Under the pieces are notes generated by a model. The model was not told where the DNA came from. It searched no databases and saw only the letters and a list, made by a program, of their open reading frames with translations. This document shows positions 46,474-55,720 of a DNA stretch of 64,000 nt, piece after piece. A program made the translations under genes and the position numbers. The stretch's first letter is position 1; each line of letters starts with the position of its first letter. The stretch lies in contig CAVOUI010000009.1 in assembly GCA_963699525.1 (NCBI GenBank), positions 124,001-188,000 on the forward strand, written 5' to 3'. This DNA is from SG8-41 sp963699525. GTDB taxonomy: Bacteria > Pseudomonadota > Gammaproteobacteria > Burkholderiales > SG8-41.

Positions 46474-48021
46474 ATGGCAATCAAGTGGATAAGCGGCGGA
46501 AGCGTTGACCACCCGCTGGCGAACCCGGTGCAGGCGCGCCAGATCGTGGCCGAGCTGCCGAGCCGGGACGCGACCAAGGCGCTCGAGGAGATCGCCGAGT
46601 GGCTCGAGTCGCTCAACGGGGCCGAGGGCTTCAAGGTCGACCGGCGCTACGAGTGCGTGGACCTTCTCGACGGCGCGGCGCGCCGCCACCAGCGGGAGAT
46701 CACGCAGGAGTACCTCTCCACGCCGCGCGTGCAGAAGTTCCAGGAAAACCGGCTGTGGAACGCGCAGTTCGGCTTCTGCAAGGAGCTGGGCGAGGCCTAC
46801 GTCCGGTGCATCAAGGAGTGCGTGAGCGGATTCGAAGGCGCGTCCGCCGCCGAGAAGGTCCTGCCGGCGATCGTCGCGCGCGCGATGAGGGCGCTGGCCA
46901 TGCAGCTGAAATGGACGCTGCTGCGCTACGGGCTCGTCGAGCGGCGCATCTGGACCCACCTCGCGCTGCTCTACCGCCTCGCCGAGGAGAAAGGGATGTC
47001 CGAGCAGGCGATCGCGGTCTATCCCTCCCCGCATCCCAGGAGCACGGTGAAGAGCGAGTTTCTCAAGGCGCTGATGCTTCCTGCTTCGTCGCTCGACGGG
47101 TTGACTCCGCCCAAGCAGCAGATCGCCGAGCGCACCGTGGCGCACTTCGCGGAATCGTTCCTGCTATCGGCGGAGGCGGGGGGCTGCACCCACAGCTTCG
47201 ATCTCGCGACGCCGCGGCCGCCGACGCGCCTGGTGCCGGGCTTTGCGCAGACCGGGCTGCTCTACTTTGGCGCCGGGGAAGCGCTCGCCCGGCTCGACAA
47301 GATGACGGAGCAGGTCGCCGCGCGCGACGGCGTCCCGCACGATTTCAACCTGGGCGGGAGCTTTCCCAAGGACGAGATCATCGCGGTGCTAAGGCACCTT
47401 GCCCGATACTGGTCCGACTCGCCGCCCGCGCGCGGATCGGAACGCCGGCCCACCGCCGCGCGCGTCACCGTGGTGCCCGGGGCGGACCAGATATTCGCGG
47501 TGCTCGAGCCCTCGGCCACTGTCAGCACGCTCGATTTCAGCCGGAACCAGACCGCCGAGAGCTGGATCGTCGAGAACGTGAGCGACAGCGGCTGCGGCGC
47601 GATCGTCCCGCCCCAGAGAATCGACTGGGTCAGGGTCGGCGCCCTGATCGGAATGAAGAACGAGATCTCGGAGTACCTGGGCATCGGCCTCATCCGGCGC
47701 ATCACGCGCGATGCGCATCAGCAGCGGCGGGTCGGCATCCAGGTGCTGACGAAGACCGCGATCCCCGTGACGATCTCGAAAGCAAGCACGATGTCGTCCC
47801 TCAACTTCGACCTGCGGGAGGAGGTGGCGATACTGCTCAACGTCAAGCCCGACGAGCGGGGCGAGGTCGGGCTGCTGCTGCGTGAAGGCCTATTCAACGG
47901 ACGCGACATCCTCGAGATGACGCTGCAGCGCCGGAACTATCGGCTCGAGCCCGCGCGCATCATCGAGTCGGGCGACGACTTCTACTGGGCCCGATTCAAG
48001 GTCACGCAGCAGAGCGAGTGA
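46474..48021 (+). CDS. Large protein of unknown function, paralogue A (possible PilZ-like segment)
   Basis: A 515-residue soluble protein starting MAIKWISGGSVDHPLANP; no signal peptide or membrane helix is seen. Residues 1-250 are rich in helix-forming sequence (ATKALEEIAEWLESLNG, VLPAIVARAMRALAMQLKW). Around residues 320-400, an RGSER (RxxxR) is followed by a strand (ARVTVVPG) and then WIVENVSDSGCGAIVP (NxSxxG) and DWVRVGALIG. This order resembles the c-di-GMP-binding PilZ domain, but the match is weak and unproven. A homologue follows directly downstream. It lies 29 bp after the sigma-54 activator, so it is probably co-transcribed. Function unknown. Confidence 0.8.
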   Translation: MAIKWISGGSVDHPLANPVQARQIVAELPSRDATKALEEIAEWLESLNGAEGFKVDRRYECVDLLDGAARRHQREITQEYLSTPRVQKFQENRLWNAQFGFCKELGEAYVRCIKECVSGFEGASAAEKVLPAIVARAMRALAMQLKWTLLRYGLVERRIWTHLALLYRLAEEKGMSEQAIAVYPSPHPRSTVKSEFLKALMLPASSLDGLTPPKQQIAERTVAHFAESFLLSAEAGGCTHSFDLATPRPPTRLVPGFAQTGLLYFGAGEALARLDKMTEQVAARDGVPHDFNLGGSFPKDEIIAVLRHLARYWSDSPPARGSERRPTAARVTVVPGADQIFAVLEPSATVSTLDFSRNQTAESWIVENVSDSGCGAIVPPQRIDWVRVGALIGMKNEISEYLGIGLIRRITRDAHQQRRVGIQVLTKTAIPVTISKASTMSSLNFDLREEVAILLNVKPDERGEVGLLLREGLFNGRDILEMTLQRRNYRLEPARIIESGDDFYWARFKVTQQSE

Positions 48022-48047
48022 CCCGGCGTTCGAATTGAGGAGAGTGC

Positions 48048-49606
48048 ATGGCGATCAAATGGCTCGGAGGCGGAGTCGATCACCCGATGTCCGACGCAAA
48101 GCGGGCGCGGGAGTTGATCGACGCGCTGCCGCCGAGCGACCCCGCCAAGGCGCTCGAGGAAATCGTCAACTGGCTCGAGTCGATCAATCAGACCGCCGAA
48201 TTCAAGCTCAACCAGCGCTTCGAGATCATCGACCTCCTCGACGCAGCGGCGCGGAACCACGCGCGCAAGCTGTCGCAGAGCTACCTTTCGATGCCGCGCC
48301 AGATGAAGTTCCAGGAGAACCGCTACTGGAACGCGATCTTCGGATTGTGGCGGCAGCTGGGCGACGGCTACCTGCGTTGCGTCAAGCAGTACGAAGACGG
48401 GCTGATCGGCATGACGATCATCAGGAAGAGCCTGCCGGTGATCGTCGCCCGAGCCGCGCGGGCGTTGACCTCACAAGCTCAAGTGGAAACTGCTGCGCTA
48501 CGGTCCGGTCGAGCGGCGCGTCTGGGCGGAGCTCGCGCAGTCCTACGCGATCGCCGAGGAGAGGGGGTTTGCCGACGGGGCAGTCGCGCTCTACCCCGGT
48601 GCCCAGGGCGAGAGCACCGTCCGGCGCGAGTTTCTCACGGCGATGATGTTCTGTGCGTCGTCCCCTGAGGGCCTGCCGCCGCTGCGCATGGAGATCGCCG
48701 AGCGGACGGCGGCGCATCTTGCGGCCGCGTTCCGGATTTCGGACAAGCCGGAGGGCTGCACGCATTACGTCGACCTCGCGTTGCCCGGCCCCGCGGTACG
48801 AATGTTCAGGGGCGTGGAGCCCAAGCCCACGCTGCGTTTTTTTGGCGCCGGCCGGGGACTCGCGGACCTGAGCCAGCTGATCGGAAAGGTCCAGCAGTCG
48901 GGCGCGGTGCCGCAGGGCTTCAACCTCGGTGGCGACTACGGCAAGGACGACGTGATCGGCGCGTTCCGGCATCTCGCCCAGTACTGGTCGGATAAGCCCC
49001 CGGCGCGCAGTTCGGAGCGGCGCCCCTCGGCCGGCCGCCTCACGGTGGTGCCGGGGCTCAAGGACACGCTCAAGGCGCTCGATCCGTCCGACGACGACAC
49101 GCTCGACTTCAGCCTGAACCAGCCCGCGGGCTCCGGGGAGAGCTGGATCGTGGAAGACGTGAGCGACGGGGGCTACGGCGCGGTCATTCCCACGGTGAAG
49201 AGCGACTGGATCCGGGTCGGCACGCTCGTCGGCTTGCAGAGCGAGGCGTCTCGACTTCTGGGGGCTCGGGCTGATCCGCCGCATCGTGCGCGACGAGCGC
49301 GAGCAGCGGCACGTCGGGATCCAGATCCTGACCCGGACCGCGATCCCGGTCCGGATCTCGCTTTCCCAGACGCTCTCCTTCACGGACGCCGACCGCGACT
49401 CGGAACGGGCGGTCCTGCTGCCGACCGGACCCGACGCGCACGGCGAGGTCGGCGTCGTCATGCGCCACGGCCTGTTCAACGGCCGCGACGGCCTCGACAT
49501 GATGGTGAGCAGCAAGTCCTACCGGCTGACGCCGGTCGGGCTGGTCGAGGGCGGGGAAGACTTCGACTGGGCGCGGTTCAAGGTGGAGGAGCGGGCATCC
49601 GAGTAA
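48048..49606 (+). pseudogene. Large protein of unknown function, paralogue B, two frameshifts
   Basis: A tandem paralogue of the preceding gene (MAIKWLGGGVDHPMSDAKRAR, IVARAARAL, KWKLLRYGPVERRVWAELA, YWSDKPPARSSERRPSAGR, ESWIVEDVSDGGYGAVIP, DWIRVGTLVG). One extra G near 48478 (tcacaagctc) and one near 49262 (ctgggggctc) interrupt the frame; removing both gives about 518 residues, the same length as paralogue A. The RSSER and DxSxxG elements are conserved between the two, which supports a real functional site there. The end overlaps the convergent CoA-transferase gene by 29 bp. True decay or sequencing error cannot be told apart. Confidence 0.8.
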
Positions 49607-50789
49607 CGCCGGACGCGATCAGCGCCTCGATCTCGGCGGCCGCATACCCGGCCTCGCGCAGGATCTCGACGCTGTGCTCGCCGAGGCGCGGCGCGGGGCG
49701 GAGCCGGCCCGCCGGCGTGCGCGACCACGCGCCGGGCATCGCCATCGCCCGCAGGCGCCCTTCCGTCGGGTGCTCGGTGGCCGCGAAGAAACCGGATTCC
49801 GCGAGGTGCGGATCGGCGAGAACGTCCTCGATCGATTGGAGCGGCGCGACGGGTATGTCGGCGTCCTTCAGAGCCCGCAGCCATTCCGCGCTGGTGCGCC
49901 CGATCATTTCCCCGGCGACGAACGCGTAGACCTCGCCAATGTTGCGCGAGCGCGCCTCCTGGCTCGCGAAGCGCGGATCGGCATCGAACATCTCCTCGCG
50001 GCCGATCAGTTTGAAGAAGCTGCGCCAGTGCTTGTCGTTGTAGATGAGCACGCACACGTAGCCGTCCTTCGTCCGGTACGGCGCGCGGTGCGGCGCGAGC
50101 ATGCGTTCGTAGCGGAACGGCGGAATCGGGGGCTCGAACGTCCGCCCGGCCATGTGATCGGCGAGCACCATGTGGGCGAGCGTCTCGTACATCGGGACTT
50201 CCACGGCCTGCCCCATGCCGGTGCGTTCACGGCAGTAGAGCGCGGCCGTCACCGCGTTGACCGCGGCGAGTCCGGTGATGCGGTCGGCGATCGCGGTCGG
50301 AACGTAGCGCGGGCGGTCCGCGCCCGCATCGGCGAAGATCGCGGGCAGCGCCGCCATGCCCTGGATGAGATCGTCGTAGGCGGGCTGGCCGGCGTAGCGC
50401 CCGCCTTCGCCGTAGCCGTAGGCGCCGACGTAGACGATGCGCGGGTTGACCGCCGCGACGTCCTCGTAGCCGAGGCGCAGCCGTCGCATCGCCTGCGGCC
50501 GCACGTTGTAGATCAGCACGTCTCCGCCCCGGGCGAGCCGCAGCAGTGCTTCCCGCCCGGCCGGCTGCTTGAGATCGAGCACGATCGAGCGCTTGTTGCG
50601 GTTGTGGTGGAGGAAGATGTGGCCCATCCCGGGGTTGCGCATGGGCGCGATGTGCCGCAGCACGTCCCCTTCCGGGGGCTCGACCTTGACGACATCCGCA
50701 CCCAGGTCGGCGAGGATCTGGGTCGCGAACGGGCCCATCACCACGCTGGTGAGGTCGATCACGCGCACGCCGGCAAGGGGACCGCTCAC
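49578..50789 (-). CDS. CaiB/BaiF family III CoA-transferase
   Basis: A 403-residue CoA-transferase: GVRVIDLTSVVMGPFATQIL, GADVVKVEPPEGDVLRHI, NKRSIVLDLKQPAG, YNVRPQAMRRLRLGYEDV and GYGEGGRYAGQPAYDDLIQG. The catalytic-Asp candidate is in TAIADRITGLAAV. Its ATG overlaps the stop of the carboxylesterase gene (ATGA), so it is the second gene of a coupled pair. Its substrate is unknown, and it is clearly distinct from the other two family III enzymes in the window. Confidence 0.9.
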   Translation of the reverse strand: MSGPLAGVRVIDLTSVVMGPFATQILADLGADVVKVEPPEGDVLRHIAPMRNPGMGHIFLHHNRNKRSIVLDLKQPAGREALLRLARGGDVLIYNVRPQAMRRLRLGYEDVAAVNPRIVYVGAYGYGEGGRYAGQPAYDDLIQGMAALPAIFADAGADRPRYVPTAIADRITGLAAVNAVTAALYCRERTGMGQAVEVPMYETLAHMVLADHMAGRTFEPPIPPFRYERMLAPHRAPYRTKDGYVCVLIYNDKHWRSFFKLIGREEMFDADPRFASQEARSRNIGEVYAFVAGEMIGRTSAEWLRALKDADIPVAPLQSIEDVLADPHLAESGFFAATEHPTEGRLRAMAMPGAWSRTPAGRLRPAPRLGEHSVEILREAGYAAAEIEALIASGVTRMPAPPP

Positions 50790-51469
50790 AGAACTTTACG
50801 GAGCCACGCGCCGATGTCCTCGATCTCCTGCGGGCATACCGAGTGCGGCATGGGGTACTGCCGCCACTCGACGGTGTAGCCGAGCCCGGTCAGCAGCGTC
50901 ATGGAGCCTGCGCCCATGACCATCGGTACCACGGGGTCGTAAATGCCGTGCGCCATGAATATGGGCGTGGCCTTGTTGGCGGGCGAGGCTTCCCGCGGGA
51001 GCGATTCGGCCAGCGGGAGGTAGGTCGACAGCGCCATTACCCCCGCCAGTCCGTGCGGGTAGCGCAGCCCGGTCTGCAGCGCGATGGCACCGCCCTGCGA
51101 GAAACCGGCGAGCACAATATGCTCCGGGGCGATTCCACGCTGTCCCTCGCGCTCGATGAGGGCGGCGATGTGCGCCTGCGATTCGCGCACGCCCCGCTCG
51201 TCGGCGCGGCGCGAGTTGCCCTCGAGGTCGCCGAGCGACACATCGTACCAGGCGCGCATGACGTAGCCGTTGTTGATCGTCACCGGCCGCATCGGCGCGT
51301 GCGGGAACACGAAGCGGATTGCCGGCGCGCCATCGAGCGCGAGCTCGTCCACGACCGGCACGAAGTCATTGCCATCCGCGCCGAGGCCGTGCATCCAGAT
51401 GACGGAGGCACGGGGGTTCTTGCCGGTTTCGACCTCGATCGCATCGAGCAGTTTGTCCGTCTTGCTCAT
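50786..51469 (-). CDS. Carboxylesterase/phospholipase-family alpha/beta hydrolase
   Basis: A 227-residue esterase of the bacterial carboxylesterase II (EstB/acyl-protein thioesterase-like) family. It has the oxyanion region WMHGLGADGNDF, FPHAPMRPVTINNG, nucleophile elbow AGFSQGGAIAL (Ser about 124), the acid in HGIYDPVVP and the catalytic His in YPMPHSVCPQE. Length and motif order are typical. It starts 6 bp after the mogA stop and overlaps the CoA-transferase start by four bases, suggesting one transcript. The natural substrate is unknown; short-chain esters are usual. Confidence 0.92.
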   Translation of the reverse strand: MSKTDKLLDAIEVETGKNPRASVIWMHGLGADGNDFVPVVDELALDGAPAIRFVFPHAPMRPVTINNGYVMRAWYDVSLGDLEGNSRRADERGVRESQAHIAALIEREGQRGIAPEHIVLAGFSQGGAIALQTGLRYPHGLAGVMALSTYLPLAESLPREASPANKATPIFMAHGIYDPVVPMVMGAGSMTLLTGLGYTVEWRQYPMPHSVCPQEIEDIGAWLRKVL

Positions 51470-51475
51470 TACCCA

Positions 51476-52039
51476 TCACTTCCTGGGACGGATCGCCGAC
51501 TTCGGACGGAACGCCTTGACGACGCCTTCGTTGGTCTCGATGTAGGGCCCGCCGATCAAGTCGATGCAGTAGGGCACCGCGGAGAAAATGCCCTCGAGCG
51601 TTTCCCTGATCGCTTTCGGCTGTCCGGGAAGGTTGAGGATCAGCGCCTGCTTGCGAATCACGCCGACCTGCCGCGAGAGGATGGCGGTCGGCACGAATTT
51701 GAGGCTCACCTGCCGCATCTGTTCGCCGAACCCCGGCATCACCTTGTCGGCGACGGCGAGCGTTGCTTCGGGTGTCACGTCGCGCACGGCCGGGCCGGTG
51801 CCGCCGGTGGTGAGAACCAGGTGGCAGCCGTCCCGGTCCACCAGCTCCTTCAGCGTTGCCTCGATCGCGGGCCGCTCGTCCGGGATCAGGCGCTTCACGA
51901 CGCGCACGGCGGGAGACACCACCGCTTTTCCGAGCCACTCCTCGAGCGCGGGCAGGCCCTCGTCCTTGTAGACGCCCTGCGAGGCCCGGTCGCTGATCGA
52001 CACCAGCCCCACTACGAGTTCGTCGGGAGTCGCCGGCAT
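51476..52039 (-). CDS. mog: Molybdopterin adenylyltransferase
   Basis: A 187-residue MogA/MoaB-family enzyme that adenylylates molybdopterin before molybdenum insertion. It shows VGLVSISDRASQGVYKDEG at the N-terminus and the family signature LVLTTGGTGPAVRDVTPEAT. PGFGEQMRQVSLKFVPTAILSRQ and LPGQPKAIRETLEGIF complete it. It is preceded by the DarP gene on the same strand with a 15-bp gap and followed by the carboxylesterase. Confidence 0.92.
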   Translation of the reverse strand: MPATPDELVVGLVSISDRASQGVYKDEGLPALEEWLGKAVVSPAVRVVKRLIPDERPAIEATLKELVDRDGCHLVLTTGGTGPAVRDVTPEATLAVADKVMPGFGEQMRQVSLKFVPTAILSRQVGVIRKQALILNLPGQPKAIRETLEGIFSAVPYCIDLIGGPYIETNEGVVKAFRPKSAIRPRK

Positions 52040-52054
52040 AGGGGCGCCAGTATA

Positions 52055-52555
52055 TCAGCGGGAAAAATCGGATTCTTCCATCAGGGCGCGCAGCGCCTGA
52101 TAGAGCTCGCGAAAGGCGCGCGGCGGGCGGCCCTCGGCGTGCTCGCGCAGCGCGGCCCGCGCGAGCGCGCGCAGCCGCCGCGCGTCCGCCGCCGGGTATT
52201 CGGCGCGCAGATCGTCGAGCGCATCAGGGTCGGCAAGCAGCCGGTCGCGCCATGCTTCGATGCGCTTGTGCGCGGCGGCTTCGCTGCGCGAGGGGGCGAG
52301 CGCAGCGTCGAGCGCGGCACGGATCGGCTCTGCATCGACGCTGCGCATGAGCTTGCCGATGTACTGGAGCTGCCGGCGCTTCGCCTCGAACCCTGTGATG
52401 CGGCGGGCTGACTCGATCGCGTCGCGCAGCCGCTCGGGCAGATCGACCCGCGCGAGTTGCTCGTCGCTCAATCCCACGAGCGCTTCGCCCAGGTTCTGCA
52501 GGGCATGCACCGCCTTCTTGCGTTGGGTCTTGCTGACGGGTTTGCTTTCGCTCAT
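52055..52555 (-). CDS. darP: Ribosome biogenesis factor DarP (YjgA, DUF615)
   Basis: A 166-residue DUF615 protein, associated with late 50S assembly. Typical features are the basic SKTQRKKAVHALQNLGEALVGL, LPERLRDAIESARRITGFEAKRRQLQYIGKLMR, and a C-terminal DARRLRALARAAL. ATG 52555 was chosen as the family N-terminus (MSESKPVSKTQRKK). It is divergent from pmbA, an arrangement (darP/yjgA next to pmbA) that is common in gamma- and betaproteobacteria and supports both assignments. Confidence 0.93.
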   Translation of the reverse strand: MSESKPVSKTQRKKAVHALQNLGEALVGLSDEQLARVDLPERLRDAIESARRITGFEAKRRQLQYIGKLMRSVDAEPIRAALDAALAPSRSEAAAHKRIEAWRDRLLADPDALDDLRAEYPAADARRLRALARAALREHAEGRPPRAFRELYQALRALMEESDFSR

Positions 52556-52591
52556 GGTTGCGAGGCGGGAGCGGCGATGCAAGCTGATATC

Positions 52592-53953
52592 ATGGAGTTT
52601 AACGGAATCCAGATGCCCGATTCGCATTTCTCCTACGGCGCCGACCGGCTCCGGCAGATCGCACAAGACGTGCTCGACTACGCCGCGCAGCGCGGCGCCG
52701 GCGCTGCCGAGACGGAGGTGAGCGAAGGCGTCGGGCAGACCGTGACGGTGCGGCGGGGCGATGTGGAGACCATCGAATACAACCGCGACAAGGGCATCGG
52801 GGTCACCGTCTATCTCGGCAAGCAGCGCGGCCATGCCAGCACCACGGATTTCACGCCGCAGGCGATGCGCGACACGGTGGACGCCGCGCTGTCCATCGCG
52901 CGCTTCACGGCGGCGGACGAATGCGCGGGCCTCGCCGACGAGGACCTGCTCGCGCGCGAGGTCCCCGACCTCGACCTGTGGCATCCGCGCGACCTGCCGG
53001 TGGAGCGCGCGATCGAGATTGCGCGCGCCTGCGAGGCGGCCGGTTTCGCCGTGGACAAGCGCCTCACCAACTCCGAAGGCGCCACGGTCTCGACGCAGGG
53101 GTCGCATTTCATCTACGGCAATTCGCTCGGCTTCCTCAACGGATTCCGCGGCTCGCGCCACGGCGTGTGGTGCGCGATGGTCGCGGGGAAGAACGACGAA
53201 ATGCAGCGCGACGATTGGTACGAGACGAGCCGCGACGCCGCCGATCTGGCGGACACGGCCAGCGTGGGGCGCCAGGCGGGCGAGCGCGCCGTGCGCCGCC
53301 TCGGCGCGCGCAAGATCGCGACCACCCAGGCCCCGGTGCTGTTCGAGGCGCCGATCGCGGCGAGCCTGCTCGGGCATTTCGTGTCGGCGGTCTCCGGCGG
53401 AAACCTCTATCGCAAATCCTCGTTCCTGCTCGACAGCGCGGGCACGCAGATCTTTGCCCCGGTCGTCAACGTGAGCGAGGAGCCGCACCTCGCAAAGGGC
53501 CTCGCCAGCGCGCCGTTCGACGAGGAGGGCGTTGCGACGCACTCGCGCGAGGTGGTGAGGAGCGGTGTGCTGCAGGGATATTTTCTCGGCAGCTACTCGG
53601 CGCGCAAGCTGGGGTTGAAGTCCACCGGCAACGCTGGCGGCAATCACAACCTGATCCTGCGCGATACCGGGTCCGACTTCCGGGGCCTGTTGAGGACGAT
53701 GGGCGAGGGGCTGCTGGTGACGGAGCTCTTGGGCCACGGGGTCAACCCGGTGACCGGCGATTACTCGCGCGGTGCGGCGGGGTTCTGGATCGAGGGCGGC
53801 GAGATCGCCTACCCGGTGCAGGAAATCACCGTTGCCGGAAACCTGAAAGACATCTTCCGCGGCATCGTCGGGGTCGGGACCGACGTCGTCCGCCGCGGAT
53901 CCCGTCAATGCGGCTCCATCCTGGTGGAGCGGATGACCATCGCGGGCGATTGA
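52592..53953 (+). CDS. pmbA: Metalloprotease PmbA/TldE
   Basis: A 453-residue member of the TldD/PmbA family; with TldD it forms a heterodimeric protease acting on unfolded small proteins. The segments ETEVSEGVGQTVTVRRGDVETIEYN, KQRGHASTTDFTP, TNSEGATVSTQGS, and the C-terminal TGNAGGNHNLIL, GLLVTELLGHGVNPVTGDYSRGAAGFWIEGGE (shown as its TELLGHGVN core) are diagnostic. TldE lacks the zinc HExxxH motif of TldD, as here. Start ATG 52592; ATG 52613 is an alternative. Neighbouring darP supports the call. Confidence 0.94.
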   Translation: MEFNGIQMPDSHFSYGADRLRQIAQDVLDYAAQRGAGAAETEVSEGVGQTVTVRRGDVETIEYNRDKGIGVTVYLGKQRGHASTTDFTPQAMRDTVDAALSIARFTAADECAGLADEDLLAREVPDLDLWHPRDLPVERAIEIARACEAAGFAVDKRLTNSEGATVSTQGSHFIYGNSLGFLNGFRGSRHGVWCAMVAGKNDEMQRDDWYETSRDAADLADTASVGRQAGERAVRRLGARKIATTQAPVLFEAPIAASLLGHFVSAVSGGNLYRKSSFLLDSAGTQIFAPVVNVSEEPHLAKGLASAPFDEEGVATHSREVVRSGVLQGYFLGSYSARKLGLKSTGNAGGNHNLILRDTGSDFRGLLRTMGEGLLVTELLGHGVNPVTGDYSRGAAGFWIEGGEIAYPVQEITVAGNLKDIFRGIVGVGTDVVRRGSRQCGSILVERMTIAGD

Positions 53954-53998
53954 TTCAGTGCTAGAATCAATAGTTTACGAATCAAGCGGTGGCCAACC

Positions 53999-55249
53999 AT
54001 GTTTTCCAGGAAAGACACGCTCGAGCGCTTCGACCCCGAGCTGTGGGGCGCGATCGAGAAGGAAAATCAGCGCCAGGAAGACCATATCGAGCTGATCGCC
54101 TCGGAGAATTACGCCAGCCCGCGCGTGCTGGAGGCGCAGGGCTCGGTGCTCACCAATAAGTACGCCGAGGGCTACCCGGGACGGCGCTATTACGGCGGGT
54201 GCGAAAACGTGGACGTCGCCGAGCAGCTGGCGATCGACCGCGCGAAGAAGCTGTTCCGCGCCGGCTTCGCCAACGTGCAGCCGCATTCCGGCGCGCAGGC
54301 GAACCAGGCCGTCTACGCGGCCACGCTGCACCCGGGCGACGTCATCCTGGGCATGGCGCTCGACGCGGGCGGCCACCTCACGCACGGCGCCAAGGTGAAC
54401 CTCAGTGGGCGCTACTTCGACGCGGTGACCTACGGGCTCGATGAGGCCACCGAGGAGATCGATTACAAGCAGGTCGAGGAGCTCGCCCATGTCCGGAAGC
54501 CGAAGCTGATCATCACCGGCGCTTCCGCCTACTCCCTGGTGATCGACTGGAAGCGGTTCCGGGCGATCGCGGACAAGATCGGCGCGCTGCTGATGGCGGA
54601 TGTCGCGCACTACGCGGGACTGATCGCGGCGGGGCTCTACCCGAGCCCGATCGGGATCGCGGATTTCGTGACCACCACCACGCACAAGACGCTGCGCGGG
54701 CCGCGCGGCGGCATGATCCTCGCCAGCGCGGAGCACGAGAAGGTGATCAACTCGGCGGTGTTCCCGATGATACAGGGGGGGCCGCTGATGCACGTGATCG
54801 CCGCCAAGGCGGTCGCCCTGAAGGAGGCGATGTCGAAGGACTTCAAGGACTACCAGCAGCAGGTGCTCCAGAATGCGCGCGTGATGGCGAAGACGCTGCA
54901 GGAGCGCGGCTACCGCATCGTCTCCGGCCGCACCGAATGCCACATGTTCCTCCTCGACCTGCGCGGGAAGAAGCTGACGGGGCGGGAGGCGGAGGTCGCG
55001 CTGGGCGGCGCCAACATCACGGTGAACAAGAATGCCGTGCCCAACGACCCGCAGAAACCCACCGTCACCAGCGGCGTGCGGATCGGCTCTCCGGCGATCA
55101 CGACGCGCGGCTTCAAGGAGCACGAGTCCGAACAGCTCGCCAACCTGATGGCCGACGTGCTCGATGCGGCGGCGGACGAGAAGGCCGTCAAGCGCGTCGC
55201 GGGGGAAGTGAAGAAGCTGTGCGCGAAGTTTCCCGTCTATGGGAACTAG
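53999..55249 (+). CDS. glyA: Serine hydroxymethyltransferase
   Basis: A 416-residue PLP enzyme converting serine plus tetrahydrofolate to glycine plus 5,10-methylene-THF. Motifs are ELIASENYASPRVLEAQGS, NKYAEGYPGRRYYGGCENVD, the PLP-lysine loop VTTTTHKTLRGPRGG, and GVRIGSPAITTRGF. Full length with a conventional start. It is followed 6 bp later by nrdR, the usual betaproteobacterial order. Confidence 0.98.
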   Translation: MFSRKDTLERFDPELWGAIEKENQRQEDHIELIASENYASPRVLEAQGSVLTNKYAEGYPGRRYYGGCENVDVAEQLAIDRAKKLFRAGFANVQPHSGAQANQAVYAATLHPGDVILGMALDAGGHLTHGAKVNLSGRYFDAVTYGLDEATEEIDYKQVEELAHVRKPKLIITGASAYSLVIDWKRFRAIADKIGALLMADVAHYAGLIAAGLYPSPIGIADFVTTTTHKTLRGPRGGMILASAEHEKVINSAVFPMIQGGPLMHVIAAKAVALKEAMSKDFKDYQQQVLQNARVMAKTLQERGYRIVSGRTECHMFLLDLRGKKLTGREAEVALGGANITVNKNAVPNDPQKPTVTSGVRIGSPAITTRGFKEHESEQLANLMADVLDAAADEKAVKRVAGEVKKLCAKFPVYGN

Positions 55250-55255
55250 GGCGCG

Positions 55256-55720
55256 ATGAAATGCCCGTTCTGCAACTCGCTCGACACCCAGGTCATCGAC
55301 TCGCGGGTGAGCGATGACGGCGACAGCATCCGCCGGCGCCGCCGATGCGCGGCGTGCAGCAAGCGCTTCACGACCTACGAGACGGTGGAGCTGCGGATGC
55401 CGCAGGTGGTGAAGCAGGACGGGACGCGCGCCGAGTTCGACCTGGACAAGCTGCGCACGGGCTTCATGCGGGCGCTGCACAAGCGCCCGGTGCCGACGCA
55501 GCGGGTGGACGAGGCCATCGCCACCGTCACGCAGGACGTGCTCGCTCTGGGCGAGCGCGAGATCGACTCGCGGCGCATCGGCGAGATGGTGATGCGGGAG
55601 CTGCGCAAGCTCGACCAGGTCGCCTATATCCGCTTCGCCTCCGTCTACCGCAGCTTCGAGGGCGTGGACGATTTCCAGGACGCGATCAAGGAAGTCCAGC
55701 GTCCCGCCCGGGAGAAGTGA
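55256..55720 (+). CDS. nrdR: Transcriptional repressor NrdR
   Basis: A 154-residue repressor of ribonucleotide reductase genes. It has an N-terminal zinc ribbon (MKCPFC ... RRCAAC, then SKRFTTYE) and an ATP-cone (VVKQDGTRAEFDLDKLRTGF to RFASVYRSFEGVDDF), which senses ATP/dATP. It lies 6 bp after glyA and overlaps ribD by four bases (GTGA). NrdR boxes are not seen in the window. Confidence 0.97.
   Translation: MKCPFCNSLDTQVIDSRVSDDGDSIRRRRRCAACSKRFTTYETVELRMPQVVKQDGTRAEFDLDKLRTGFMRALHKRPVPTQRVDEAIATVTQDVLALGEREIDSRRIGEMVMRELRKLDQVAYIRFASVYRSFEGVDDFQDAIKEVQRPAREK

Noticed and set aside
53954..53998. Glycine or SAM-type riboswitch before glyA
   Set aside because: The gap between pmbA and glyA is only 45 bp, too short for such an element.
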